A stretch of 64,000 nt of DNA from NCBI GenBank assembly GCA_013339895.1, contig JABACO010000012.1, positions 5,657,949 to 5,721,948 on the forward strand. Reading direction: 5' to 3'. Of this stretch, positions 1 to 10,394 are shown in pieces (within the stretch, counting starts at the first letter, position 1; every line of letters starts with the position of its first letter). Source of the DNA: Ephydatia muelleri. Taxonomy: Eukaryota > Porifera > Demospongiae > Spongillida > Spongillidae. Both the position numbers and the translations under genes were made by a program. Below the pieces are notes generated by a model. The model searched no databases. It was given only the letters and a program-made list of their open reading frames with translations, and was not told the origin of the DNA.

Positions 1-592
1 TGAATACTTCTTTCTCTATTGAAAGAATTGCAAGATTACCCAACCGTTCTTGTGCCATAGTAGACCTCAGATAGGTTTTGATTATCTTCAGCTTACTGAA
101 GGATCTCTCACAGCTTGCCACCAGTTTTTGGTCATTCCTCTTGCCACAGCCTTAGTACCAGACAGTGTTCTAGGCAGAGTTGCATAATGCATCAGGGCCA
201 GTTTTTACCAGGAGTTCCTTTGTAGCATCATCAATGCATGGTCTTGCAGCTGCTGTGAAACTCATGAATCCAATATCCCCGAAAGTAATTATGGGATTAT
301 TATGGTAAATCAGTTGAGACGGGCCTGGTTTTGGATCTTCTTGCCCTGCCACTACCTCACTCTCATCACTGGTTTCATCACTATCATTAATATTGTCACT
401 GGTGACTTCACTTTCCATTCTATTTGCCTCACTTTCCTCATTAGCACTTTTTGAACCAAGATCATCGTGCTCTGCTTCTTTGTCAACCTTTAAAAATGCA
501 GCTAATAACTTGCTAGACTTGCGTGCTTCTTCAGCTGCCTTTGCTTTTCGCTTTCGGCGCTGCGCTCCACTCAGTTTTCCTGTGCTGCTCAT
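1..592 (-). pseudogene. ZMYM/TTF-type hAT transposase, N-terminus joined to C-terminal dimerisation domain
   Basis: The ORF starts at 592 with a basic region (residues about 8-20, rich in R and K) and then a long acidic Ser/Glu/Asp stretch, as in the N-termini of ZMYM1-like hAT transposases. It stops at about 170. After two in-frame stops the same frame resumes with a segment carrying ASCERSFSKLK, the signature of the hAT C-terminal dimerisation helix, then an LRSTMAQERL block. The zinc finger, DDE catalytic core and insertion domain, normally 400 or more residues, are missing between them. The second full hAT gene in this window (30481-33498) carries the matching AERSFSALK motif. The remnant is not expected to make active transposase, but could in principle supply a DNA-binding or dimerising fragment. 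Confidence 0.72.
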
Positions 593-945
593 TATGCGGA
601 GAGTTTTTTACAACAACTTGTAAACAACTGTGTTAGGGCCTAATTAGGGTCAGCGGTTGGCGTGGCGTGGTTAGAAGAAGTGACGTCATGCATACTTGCC
701 ACGTGCGTCACGTTCTCCAATATGACGTCACTTAGGTTTGCGCTTATAGTAGCCTACAGGCATACTTAGGCTTACATGTAGGTCTACCTGTCATGATCAA
801 GCTTAAGTTAAACTTGTATGGAATCATTGTTTTCCCTTTGTTTAGTAGGCCTAGCCTTTTTTTATTGGCCTTAGCAGGCGCCCCCCTTGTCCCGGCGCCC
901 GGGGGCAATTGCCCCCCCCCTGCCCCCCCCCTCCCGCCGCCACTG
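1..945 (-). mobile_element. hAT element, internally deleted, right end at 945
   Basis: The right terminus, read on the minus strand from 945, starts CAGTGGCGGCGGGAGG and runs into a G-rich tract, then GGGCAATTGCCCC. This is the terminal design of a hAT end. Inside, the minus strand holds a transposase N-terminus (592-170) followed in the same frame by the hAT dimerisation C-terminus (about 135-1). The catalytic middle is absent, so this is a non-autonomous deletion derivative. The left end lies outside the window, so no target duplication can be checked. Confidence 0.75.
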
Positions 946-1019
946 GAGGTAAGTGGGGGGAGGGAGGATAAATGGTATGTGTAATTTTGCCAGAGATGTC
1001 CCTGCTGGTGTACATGTAC

Positions 1020-1245
1020 ATGACTACAGGAGGACAGGAGAGAGGGAGTGAGGAAGGGATGGAGGGGGGGAGCGAAAGAGGGGGGAGGAAGGGAGGAGGA
1101 AGGGAGGGAGGAAGTGAAGAGGAAGGGAGGGAGGAAGTGAAGGAGTAGGTGAGACAGGAGAGAAAGAAAGGGAGAAAGTGGGGGAGTATGTGAGACAGGA
1201 GAGAAAGAAAGGAAGGAGGAGAGAGGGATAAGAGCAAAGAAAGAT
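1020..1245. repeat. GA-rich low-complexity tract
   Basis: Imperfect tandem blocks of GGAGGGAGGAAGTGA and GAGACAGGAGAGAAAG type on the plus strand. The long Ser/Pro/Leu ORFs read on the minus strand here are by-products of the purine strand bias and are not genes. Confidence 0.85.
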
Positions 1246-1274
1246 GGAACACAAACTAAGTGTACACAATGTAC

Positions 1275-1637
1275 CTGGGCAGGCTGGCTGCAGCACTGAT
1301 GACGCCCAACACCACATTCCAACTGGAGTGCAGTGTGGGCGTGACTGGAAGACCTGTCCAACAGATAACGTACTGAGCACAGATCATATACATGTACCAT
1401 GCACACTGTTATTTGCGGTAGTAGAGAAGACATACATGTACATGTACAAAGTGAAGAGGAGGAGGCCGGTGGTGTTGTAGCTGATCACAGTAAGGGGCAG
1501 GACACCCACCAGAGCACCATTGCAATACAAACTGAAGTTGATGAGGATGCCATTACTGTGAGCTGGCAAGTCCCGAGACACAATGATGTAGGTGGAGCCC
1601 ACATTCTGCACCGACACAGCATCAAATCCATCCGGTG
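1275..1637 (-). CDS. Fibronectin type III domain, two exons of a partial gene
   Basis: Two exons on the minus strand: 1637-1448 (acceptor ..CCCCAG, donor GTACAT) and 1372-1275 (acceptor ..GCTCAG, donor GTACAT). They join in phase 2. The first contains APDGFDAVSVQNVGST, then a VSRDLPAHSNGILINFSLY segment and GVLPLTVISYNTTGLL, which is the classic B-C-E strand pattern and proline/tyrosine spacing of an FN3 repeat. It most resembles the FN3 repeats of usherin-like giant adhesion proteins. The second exon would supply strands F and G, with Cys residues. No further exon is seen on either side: a purine tract and a hAT element follow downstream. It may be part of a larger gene continuing beyond the window or a stranded fragment. 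The family assignment is good; the usherin comparison is inference. Confidence 0.55.
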
Positions 1638-1689
1638 CTGGGGGAAGGAGGGGGAAGAGGATGACATCACATAGCGAGATTGCACACAA

Positions 1690-1909
1690 TCACATCACAC
1701 ATACATGTACATGTATCATAGATTATCTATGCATGTATATACAGTCAGTGACACACACATACACACACGCACACACACATATGCACACACACATGCACAC
1801 ACCCACACATGCCCAACATGCCTGCTTCTCCTGTTGTGATATTCACGTATACGATGTAACTGACTACGCCGCTGGACACAGCCTTATGGACATATACATG
1901 TAGCCCACT

Positions 1910-1943
<34 letters not shown>

Positions 1944-3199
1944 CTACGCTACTAAATTCACATAGTATACTCACCATAACACCTGCGTCTCAGAAGATGA
2001 AAGCATGAAGGGCATACGTAGTTCGATCCCTGCATGCATCATTGTGCCTAATTGATGCGCTCCACTTCTCCAGTGCAAGTGACGTACAGCAGATAAGTTA
2101 ATTTGAGTATATACAATTATAATTGTAATTCAAATTGTCTTGATAGTTACGTCACAGCTATTAAAGTTTATCCGTTAACCCCTACCGACATAACTTTAAT
2201 AATTGTAACTTGACGCAAGGTATTACGTAATGACTACTTCGTTTATGAAAAATTATGCGCGGTAGAAATTAAATTTTGGTCTTGATTGTAGTTTACGAAT
2301 GGTTAATGGTATAATCTTATAAAGCACAGATTCACAATCAGTCCGATTTATTGTAAATTATAAACATGTTTGAAATTCAATTTGAAAAAAAAAGCAAGAT
2401 GACCGCCTATGTATGGGCCATTTCTCCATATGCTTTGGGCACCACCATACTAGTATTCCTTTCATCATTAGCACTCTCATCTCTGGTACTAAATTGTGCA
2501 CCAACCCTTCTCAACAACATTGCATTCATTCTGTGAAAGCTTGACTTCATTTGCATCATTTTCAAGCAGGCTGGTGTCCTCTATACCAATGATGTCATGT
2601 GTATGGCGCTCATGGAAAGTCGTCAGCCTGTTACCATGTACTCTTCTAGCAAGAAAGTAAGCGAACTTCATGATGATATTCCTGTGAACCAGTAAGTATA
2701 AATGAAAGAGCTCAAAAAAAGCAATTACGATCAGAAACAATTCTTGTTGTTGACGATGGACAGGGATTCAATGTGTAGTGCAATATTCCATGTTTCCATG
2801 GATGTATGGGAGCCCGAGTAAATTGCAATGATCCTTTTGCCATTCTGTACAGGTATGTAACAAATTTGAGGGGTATGCTCATTTTTAACTATATCTATAT
2901 GTATGTCATCTGACAAATTTTCATCTGTTTCCTCCAAACATTATCTTCTGGGCCTGGTATGCTGTTCTTAGGTTCACTTGGTACCAATAAATACTCAATA
3001 GTAACTTCCTTGTCACAGCAATATGTCCTCTTCCATAGGCATCATGTTACCAAGTACATTCACAGACTTCAATGTGATGTCACAATATTTAACCAAATCT
3101 TAATCAGTTCATTTGCTTTCACCACATGAGCTAACTCTCTTGTTAAATTTTTTTTTTTTATTCATCGTGCAAGTTCTCATTAACAATAATGAAGCTACC
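1690..3199. other. No gene recognised
   Basis: Contains a CA/ACAC-rich microsatellite around 1750-1806 and a 30-odd base poly-G run near 1912-1943, then AT-rich sequence. The small minus ORFs at 2489-2937 match nothing I recognise. Confidence 0.6.
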
Positions 3200-3299
3200 N
3201 NNNNNNNNNNNNNNNNNNNNNNNNNNNNNNNNNNNNNNNNNNNNNNNNNNNNNNNNNNNNNNNNNNNNNNNNNNNNNNNNNNNNNNNNNNNNNNNNNNN
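3200..3299. other. Assembly gap (100 N)
   Basis: Exactly 100 N bases at the edge of a tandem repeat. The true length is unknown, and 100 looks like a placeholder. Confidence 0.99.
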
Positions 3300-4046
3300 G
3301 GTGAGGAGGGAGAGGAGGTGAGGAGGGAGAGGATGAGGGGGGAGGAGGGAGAGGAGTGAGGGGAGGAGGGAGAGGAGTGAGGGTGAGGAGGGAGAGGAGT
3401 GAGGGTGAGGAGGGAGAGGAGTGAGGGTGAGGAGGGAGAGGAGTGATGTGAGGGTGAGGAGGGAGAGGAGTGAGGGTGAGGAGGGAGAGGAGTGAGGTGA
3501 GGAGGGAGAGGAGTGAGGGTGAGGGGGAGAGGAGGTGAGGGTGAGGAGGGAGAGGAGTGAGGGTGAGGAGGGAGAGAGTGAGGGTGAGGAGGGAGAGGAG
3601 TGAGGGTGAGGAGGGGGAGAGGAGTGAGGGTGAGGAGGGAGAGGGGAGGGGAGGAGGAGAGGGGAGGGAGGGGTGAGGAGGGAGAGAGTGAGGGTGAGGA
3701 GGGAGAGGAGTGAGGGGGAGGAGGGGAGGAGTGAGGTGAGGAGGGAGAGGAGTGAGGGTGAGGAGGGAGAGGAGTGAGGGTGAGGAGGGGAGGAGTGAGG
3801 GTGAGGAGGGAGAGGAGTGAGGGTGAGGAGGGAGAGGAGTGAGTGAGGGTGAGGAGGGAGAGGAGTGAGGGTGAGGAGGGAGAGGGAGTGAGGGTGGGTG
3901 AGGAGGGAGAGGAGTGAGGGTGAGGAGGGAGAGGAGTGAGGGTGAGGAGGGAGAGGAGTGAGGGTGAGGAGGGAGAGGAGTGAGGGTGAGGAGGGAGAGG
4001 AGTGAGGGTGAGGAGGGAGAGGAGGAGTGAGGGGAGGGAATAAGGG
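3300..4046. repeat. Purine-rich minisatellite
   Basis: About 35 tandem units of roughly 19-23 bp built from GTGAGGGTGAGGAGGGAGAG, with small indels. It abuts the assembly gap, so the array is probably longer than shown. Ser/Pro/His/Leu ORFs here are artefacts. Confidence 0.95.
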
Positions 4047-5020
4047 GGAAGGGGCAGACACTGGCTACTACAAATCCTCAGTGGTGGAGTAGGTACTGTA
4101 GAAATCAGTGAAATACGTAATTCGTATTTAGTAAAACCGGTTTAAATTATTATTACGTATTTTAAAATAAGTACATAATAGCTTGGAACATTATACGTAC
4201 TGTTTTCCCTGATAATTTAGCAAGGATGATTCGCTGTTGCCGTCCGTACTACTCGGCAGGATACACCACTTCTATCCCGGCCAAATTTAAGCACTGAGTT
4301 AATACTGCTTCTTGTGCATAGAGCATGTATTCGCGCTTTTTAATTTCAAATCATACGCATTCTTGGGGCGCCAGGTTTAAAAAATACAGTTGACGTATTC
4401 ATTTTAAACCACTACATTATAAAATACATTTCAGTATTTATAATACTGAATACAAAGGTTTATTATTGTTCGTATTTCACTTTATACATAGAAATGTTTG
4501 CTCTGTCTGCGAAAAAATTGACCCTCATTCGTAACGCAGAAATTGTCCAATTTCGAAAGGAAGAGGGGCACACGTCTTGTAGAAGATATTGTGTATCTCT
4601 GTTAAAAAAAGTAACCGCACGTCTTTGGTTCCGTCATCACTCGCCATATGTGTGCTGCCCCGTGCTTTCTGGGAGTGTTTTATTTATTTACGGATCACCA
4701 TTTCTACGCAAGGGCCTCAGTTCTACATAGAATTGGGGTCTTCAAATCTATCGGGTCCCCAATTCAACCTGACAATGCTCATTTGAAATAATGCATACCG
4801 CAAATAACACTGATTGGACTACTTCCCACTCAGTGGTATGGAACGCAGGTACATGTATGCATAACTTTAATTCGTCCTCTCCGCCAATCAGAAAAGTCTC
4901 TCCACCCGACCTGACACTGGGAGGAAGGACGACTAGGATGTTACGTGCCATTGGTCAAAATGCCTTTAGTTCATTCTCCTCTTCTGGCTATAATACACAA
5001 GTAGTTTATTAAGCAGAGAA

Positions 5021-5057
<37 letters not shown>

Positions 5058-5631
5058 TTAAAACAATTGTTAGCGTGTATATGCGGCTATTGTTGCCTCA
5101 GCGGTTACTCATTGTGTGTTGCTCAATTCTCCATTTAGCTTTGTACACGATTCGTGTATGCCTTGCGCATGCTGAAGGAGGAGAATGCAAGCTGCTTGTG
5201 CCATAACTCTGATGCAGTTATCTAACGCCTGTATAACCCAGAGGCACTGATCATGTGCCCTGTGCCCATCAGAGCCTTTCAAAAGCATGTTTTCTCTCAT
5301 GCAAATGCGTTCAACAATTTGCCTGCTTTACCGTTATGTGTTAGAGGTACTCCGGAAGCTTCGACGAGTTTCTATAGTCTCACGCTGACGCACCTTTCTA
5401 TCACGCAGCATAGAGATAGTCTCGTACCCAGAGCCCACACGTCACAGCTGTATAGGACATTGAGCAAACTGGTGTCCTGTGGGTTTCGAAGCTTACGCAC
5501 TGTCCGATCATTCATGATTTCAGCACCAGCTTTCATAATTTACTCTCTCATGCAGCTGGATAAAAGTCTCCTCCATGCATGCATGGTACGCAAACTGATC
5601 ATAATGACTCGTATGTAAAATCAACCTCTTG
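4047..5631. other. No gene recognised; poly-C run at 5023-5057
   Basis: AT-rich sequence with short ORFs lacking recognisable domains. A 35-base poly-C tract lies at 5023-5057; such tracts mark hAT ends elsewhere in this window, but no TIR is recognisable here. Confidence 0.5.
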
Positions 5632-6064
5632 ATATGGGAAAGTTTCCGAGAAAAGGGACCTAGCGTGTATTATAAAAAAGCATAATAAAAATGCCTTACG
5701 TTTGAAATGCTATATAACTTCCGAAGGGTTAACGCTATCGTCTTCCTATTTTCAGCACTTCATACTACACCATTTCTCTATGGTAAAATACATTTTGGGA
5801 TCTTGAACATGCTCCATGCCAGTATCGCGATGTCCGATACCCCAAGGGGTTCAAACCCGCCATAACTTTCTGTAGGAGTAATCAAATCGCTTCAAATTCG
5901 GCTTGTAGGTGGAGAGGTCCTATATCTATCTATTTGTTCTGTTCGTTAATTTTTATGCAATCCGTTACGGAGATACAGTTGAACAAACTACGTGCACATT
6001 TTCGCGCTCGTTTCGCGCCAATGATTTGGGCAAATTGCGCTCCGCTCAATGTATGGGGAGGCGG
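5632..6064. mobile_element. Fold-back family element, single arm (FB1)
   Basis: One arm of the palindromic family seen complete at 9556-10378 and 10395-11221. It starts ATATGGGAAAGTTTCCGAG, carries the family core TTTGTTCTGTTCGTTAATTT near 5934-5953, and ends at the centre-proximal sequence (..GTATGGGGAGGCGG). The second arm is missing: at 6065 it is replaced by tyrosine-recombinase debris. It is therefore a half-element, broken at or near its centre. Confidence 0.8.
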
Positions 6065-6320
6065 AATCCTCAGGTCCCCTAGCCCCAGCTCAATCTGGGC
6101 ATAACGCACTGCGGAGAAATGTGGCTTCACTGTGCCAACTGCCAACCCCCCCAACAGCAACAAACTGGGCTAACATATCCTGAGGTAGGGTAAAGTACTG
6201 TTTGCAGAACCGGGCATACAAATTCCACTGGGACTAAACAGTTGACGTCCCGTCTGGTTGATCTGTCACAGGAGTGATACCAACAGCTCAAGGATGTGAG
6301 TCGGGTTGGGGTCCACAACC
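6065..6320 (-). pseudogene. Tyrosine recombinase fragment
   Basis: On the minus strand this reads DPNPTHILELLVSLL, then, after stops, GLAVGTVKPHFSAVRYAQIELGLGDLR in pieces. The same pieces occur in the longer tyrosine-recombinase pseudogene at 38829-39745, and correspond to the SAM-like N-terminal core-binding domain of YR-element recombinases. It has several stops and frameshifts and is a short relic abutting a fold-back arm. Confidence 0.6.
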
Positions 6321-6399
6321 ATGACAGTGTTAGAAATAGTTTGTCAGGAATGGCCGGACAATTGACCAGTCAACATGAACATTGTCTGTTCATAGGTGT

Positions 6400-6423
6400 C
6401 AGGGCCGTCGCCAGACCTTTGAA

Positions 6424-6461
<38 letters not shown>

Positions 6462-7200
6462 TGGATAATCAGATATGCGTGACCCGATTCTTAATGCAGA
6501 CGAATTGTACTACTAAGTCAGTGGTATGTTATGGAATACACATGTACATTGAAATCATGCATAACAAGTGTAGAAGAATTAAAGTAAATCAGTGTAGTAT
6601 GTTTTCAATTTGCAGTCGTCGTGGATGCAGTTTTGGCAAAAATATCGACAACTTCATCCAGACTTATTACGAGGGTCCACAGTTGTCCGTAATTTCAGTA
6701 ATTGTTGATTCAGCGGTACTAGTATGTACAGGTACTATTGGTGGTGATACATGTATTGATGGCATTGAAGACTCACCATCGAGATCATCCGAAGTAATTC
6801 TTTGCAGTGCCGCTGGAGGTAGCTCTAGATCTTCCAATGCGACAATACCATCTGGTTCTGCTTCATCACTACACTCTGCTACAGCCTCTTCAGTTGTTCT
6901 CACTTTCTTAAAAAGCTGCGCTATATTTTGTGTCATAGATGCAGCTCGCTTCCTTTGTCTTTCCACCTCTTTCTTTTTCCCAGGCATTATGACTAGTAAA
7001 AGCGCTCAAGGAGTTAACTCAGTTGACTGTGCGCCGTTAATTACATTGCTCAGAGCCTAGGGCTAGGGATTCAACATTGATAGCTATTAGTTTAATTACC
7101 AAATAGGAACATAGCGGGTCACGGGTGACCTTTATTACGGGGAGGGGGGTCGTTCGACCCCATCGACCCCCCCCCCCCCCCCCCCCCGGCTACGGCCCTG
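6400..7200 (-). mobile_element. 801-bp non-autonomous hAT element
   Basis: The left end is CAGGGCCGTCGCC (from 6400); the right end is the inverted CAGGGCCGTAGCC (to 7200), one mismatch in 13. Long G/C homopolymers lie just inside both ends (about 6424-6459 and 7167-7187). Both flanks carry GGTGT (6395-6399 and 7201-7205). This is shorter than the usual 8-bp hAT duplication, so either three bases have diverged or the family differs. It contains a transposase N-terminus only. Confidence 0.72.
6667..6987 (-). pseudogene. hAT transposase N-terminal remnant
   Basis: A 106-codon ORF beginning MPGKKKEVERQRKRAAS: a basic nuclear-localisation-like start followed by acidic, Ser/Pro-rich sequence, as at the N-terminus of ZMYM-type hAT transposases. 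No zinc finger or catalytic domain follows before the element ends. The intact element would need about 600 more residues, so this is the leftover of an internal deletion. Confidence 0.55.
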
Positions 7201-7316
7201 GGTGTCTTTTGGCCGGTCACGTTACTTGTAACTTTACTATCCTTGCACAATATTATAAAATTATATTATGAAACATTCTGACGACGCATAAATGTGACAA
7301 ACGTTGTTGAATTAAT

Positions 7317-7627
7317 GGGCTATTCCATTATTTAATTATACACCCCTACAGATGATAATATATGGTGTCCAGGGGGGTATAGGGAATATGTCACGGGGGG
7401 TGGTCATTTAAATCCCTGTCCCGGGGGGTTAGAAGGCATAATAGAAGATTGTCCAGGGGGGTGGGGCAAAACAGAAGCTCGTCCAGGGGGCATTTACAAG
7501 TCTGTCCCCGGGGGGGTAGAGGTATAATACAAGCTTGTCCAGGGGTGTTTTTATAAATTGTCCCGGGGGTATACGTTTGCAATTATTGTCATCTGTAGGG
7601 GTGTACGGTTAAATAATGGAATAGCCC
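7317..7627. mobile_element. 311-bp MITE with 40-bp inverted ends
   Basis: Left end GGGCTATTCCATTATTTAA then ..TACACCCCTACAGATGA; the right end is the same sequence inverted with about three mismatches over 40 bp. AAT borders both sides, compatible with a 3-bp target duplication. The interior is a run of repeated GTCCAGGGGGG / GTCCCGGGGG motifs with no ORF. Confidence 0.85.
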
Positions 7628-8219
7628 AATGTTTCTAGCTAACCTGTCTCGAACCTACATGAGAAATGAAACCAATGCTTGTAAAATATGCACACCATAC
7701 TGACGCACACCCCATATATAAAGCGAGCAAGCCCAGGGCGGTGGCAAAAATTAAAATAGAAAAAGCATTAAGTACAAAAAAAGGGAAGAAATAAAAGCCT
7801 ACGTTTATTTCACACACCGTCAACAACCGCCTTTTGCCAAAAATACAAAACGCACGCGGACTATTGAATCTGGAAAAAAAAAAAAAAGGGTGCTTTCCCT
7901 CGGTCCCAGACCACCGGATATTCGCATCCGATGGAATTGGGCGGGCTATAATCCGAATCTGTTCCGACTTTGGAACATCAATCTGAATGATTTATGTATA
8001 CGAAACTGCATGAATCCGATCCGTTGGTTCTTCGGACCGAATTCGGTCCGATCCGTTAAAGCCTTACTGAGTGGATGTATCACTGCTTCACTTCACCCAT
8101 ACCAGCAAATGAATTTGTGAGGTGATATGCCAGCACAGGTGAAAGTATGGACGAGTCTGTAATAAGAATCACATTTGTATTGATCATTACTAAACTCTTA
8201 CTTCTGATTAGCAAGGTAA
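7628..8219. other. No gene recognised
   Basis: Contains a poly-A run near 7874-7887. Nothing else stands out. Confidence 0.5.
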
Positions 8220-8555
8220 TGAATGATCAGACAGCGAGGAAATGCACTCCACTCATGTGCTATCATCTGAAGCGGGAGTTACTGCTGGTGTGGCTGCCAG
8301 GGCAGCAGAAATGAGGAAGCATGAGGAAAATGATGCTAAATGCACTTAACTTGGCTGGATGTGTGTCCCCCTTGCTGTTGAATCTTACGGTGCTTTGGGG
8401 AGTCGAAGCATGTAATGCTTTCTCTTTTTTGGCAAGGCTTGAAGCCATCATAACCAACTCTCCAAAGTACATCTAAAGTACTTTTTGGCAGGCTGAGTTT
8501 TATCCTGATCCAGTCCAATGCAAGAGCCATTCTAGCTAGGTTGGGTCTTGTCCTA
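8220..8555 (+). pseudogene. Degenerate retroelement fragment (C-terminal region)
   Basis: Plus-strand reading gives SSEAGVTAGVAARAAEMRK, then LGWMCVPLAVESYGALG, then after a frameshift VEACNAFSFLARLEAI, and near the end ..RLSFILIQSNARAILAR. The order and wording match a block common at the C-terminus of retroelement-like proteins in marine invertebrates (GWVCVPLAVE.YG..G .. YGRLS..L.RANARAILAR). Stops and a frameshift make it dead. A second relic of the same block lies at 27510-27620. Confidence 0.5.
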
Positions 8556-9555
8556 GATCGTGACTTTGACCCAGAATGATCTGAGTTCTAGTTTCAGTTT
8601 TTTAAATCTTTGTTTCATGTTTGTAATATGAATGAATAGTAGGATCTATATGGGAGACGAAGACCCCAGACCTCTTTGTAGTCGAACGAAAGGCCTTTAA
8701 GATTCTTTGTTTGGGCCTTGTCTAGCAGTGTGGCTGTCTATCATGCCCCTCTTGGACATTAGCATGTTTCAAAAAGTTCTGACTGGGTAAGTAATTCTGG
8801 TTTTCTGTATACTACTCCTTTACTACTACTAGAGAGGACATGTAGCTAGGGTCCAGTTTTTTTTGCCCACACTGCAAACAGTTACGTACCTGGGCTAGCT
8901 CCAGAGTACAGCTTTTATAGTAGCATCGTATGTGGTTACTATACAGATTGCTGTCTTTCATTTGGTAATCATTTTCAGAAGCCACAATGTGGCTCAATGC
9001 AACTATCCTGCAATATTACAACCAACCAAGAAAATCTCTTTCAATGCAACGATACACATCAACCAAGAAATACAAGAAGAAACTCATATGCATCCAAGTG
9101 CTGGTGGAGGAGAAGGAAGACGACAAGAAGCCGCTGTTTGTACATGCTTTTGTGCTGTTTAATAAAGGAGGAGAAGAGAATGAAGCAGAGGAGGAAATGC
9201 AATGCTAAAGAAGATGATCAAAGTTACAGTTAGAACAGATGTTAATTCACAGGGTGTTGTTTGTGCTTGAACCATGTTGTTAAATGCTGTTCTGCATTGT
9301 ATACTGGGAGATAAAATGACAACACTACTTAGCACTGATATACAGTATGCAATTGGTATACAACCATGCACAACTTGGGACCGGATTCAGTGATAGCAGA
9401 ATGTGGCTTACAGACTATTATTGGACACATGGAAAGCACGTGCATGTAATGGGTCCGTATTTTACTATACCCTTAATTCAGATATGTTCCTAGCTGTGTT
9501 GCGTGAGATTTCCAATACGTACGTAAGTGCGCTGAATGGGTGCAGCTGTAATTAG
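8556..9555. other. No gene recognised
   Basis: Overlapping short ORFs around 8932-9233 are Lys/Glu-rich but match no family I know and have no splice-supported partners. Confidence 0.45.
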
Positions 9556-10378
9556 ATATGGGACAGTTTCCGAGAAAACTTCCTATGTTTTATAGCAATA
9601 TAAAATAATTGTGTTATAACGTTTGAATCGCTATATAGTCCGAACGGTAAAGGTTATAGGCTTCCTATTTTCAACACTTCATACTACACCATTGCTCTAT
9701 GGTGAAGTACATTTTGGTGTCTTGCACTTGCTCCATACCAGCATTGCAACGTTTGATACCCCACCTGGTTCAAACCCAACATAACTTTCTGTAGGAGTAA
9801 TCAAATTGCTTCAAATTCGGTTTGTAGATAGTGAGGTCCTATACCTATCTATTTGTTCTGTTCGTTAATTTTTATACTATCCGTTACGGAGATACAGTTG
9901 ATCAAACTATGTGCACTTTTTCCCGCTCGATACGCGCCAGTGATATAATCACCGCCTCCCATACATTGAGCGGGACGCGATTTGCCCAAATCATTGGCGC
10001 GAATCGAGCGGGAAAAAGTGCACGTAGTTTGTTCAACTGTATCTCCGTAACGGATGGCATAAAAATTAACGAACAGAATAGGTAGATAGGTATAGGACCT
10101 CTCTATCTACAAACCGAATTTGAAGCGATTTGATTACTCCTACAGAAAGTTATGTTGGGTTTGAACCAGGTGGGGTATAGAACGTTGCAATGCTGGCACG
10201 GAGCAAGTGCAAGATACCAAAATGTATTTCACCATAGAGAAATGGTGTAGTATGAAGTCATGAAAATAGGAAGTCGATAGCCTTTACCGTTCGGACTTTA
10301 TAGCGATTCAAACGTTATAACTCGATTATTTTATAATGTTATAAAACATAGGAAGTTTTTTCGGAAACTGTCCCATAT
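9556..10378. mobile_element. Palindromic fold-back element (FB2)
   Basis: Two inverted arms of about 385-400 bp meet near 9945-9990. Outer ends are ATATGGGACAG..CTGTCCCATAT. AATTAG flanks both sides (9550-9555 and 10379-10384), consistent with a 6-7 bp target duplication. Each arm carries the core TGTTCTGTTCGTTAATTTTT and GAGATACAGTTG. No intact ORF. Confidence 0.88.
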
Positions 10379-10394
10379 AATTAGCTTGGGCATA

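Noticed and set aside
744..1433. 229-codon minus ORF
   Set aside because: Mostly the GA-rich tract and transposon end; only the FN3 exon at 1275-1372 within it is plausible, in another frame.
3195..4061. 288-codon minus ORF rich in Pro, His, Ser, Leu
   Set aside because: Translation of the purine minisatellite and assembly gap; no non-repeat coding sequence.
8932..9233. Overlapping Lys/Glu-rich plus ORFs
   Set aside because: Three frames open at once, no domain, no splice partners.
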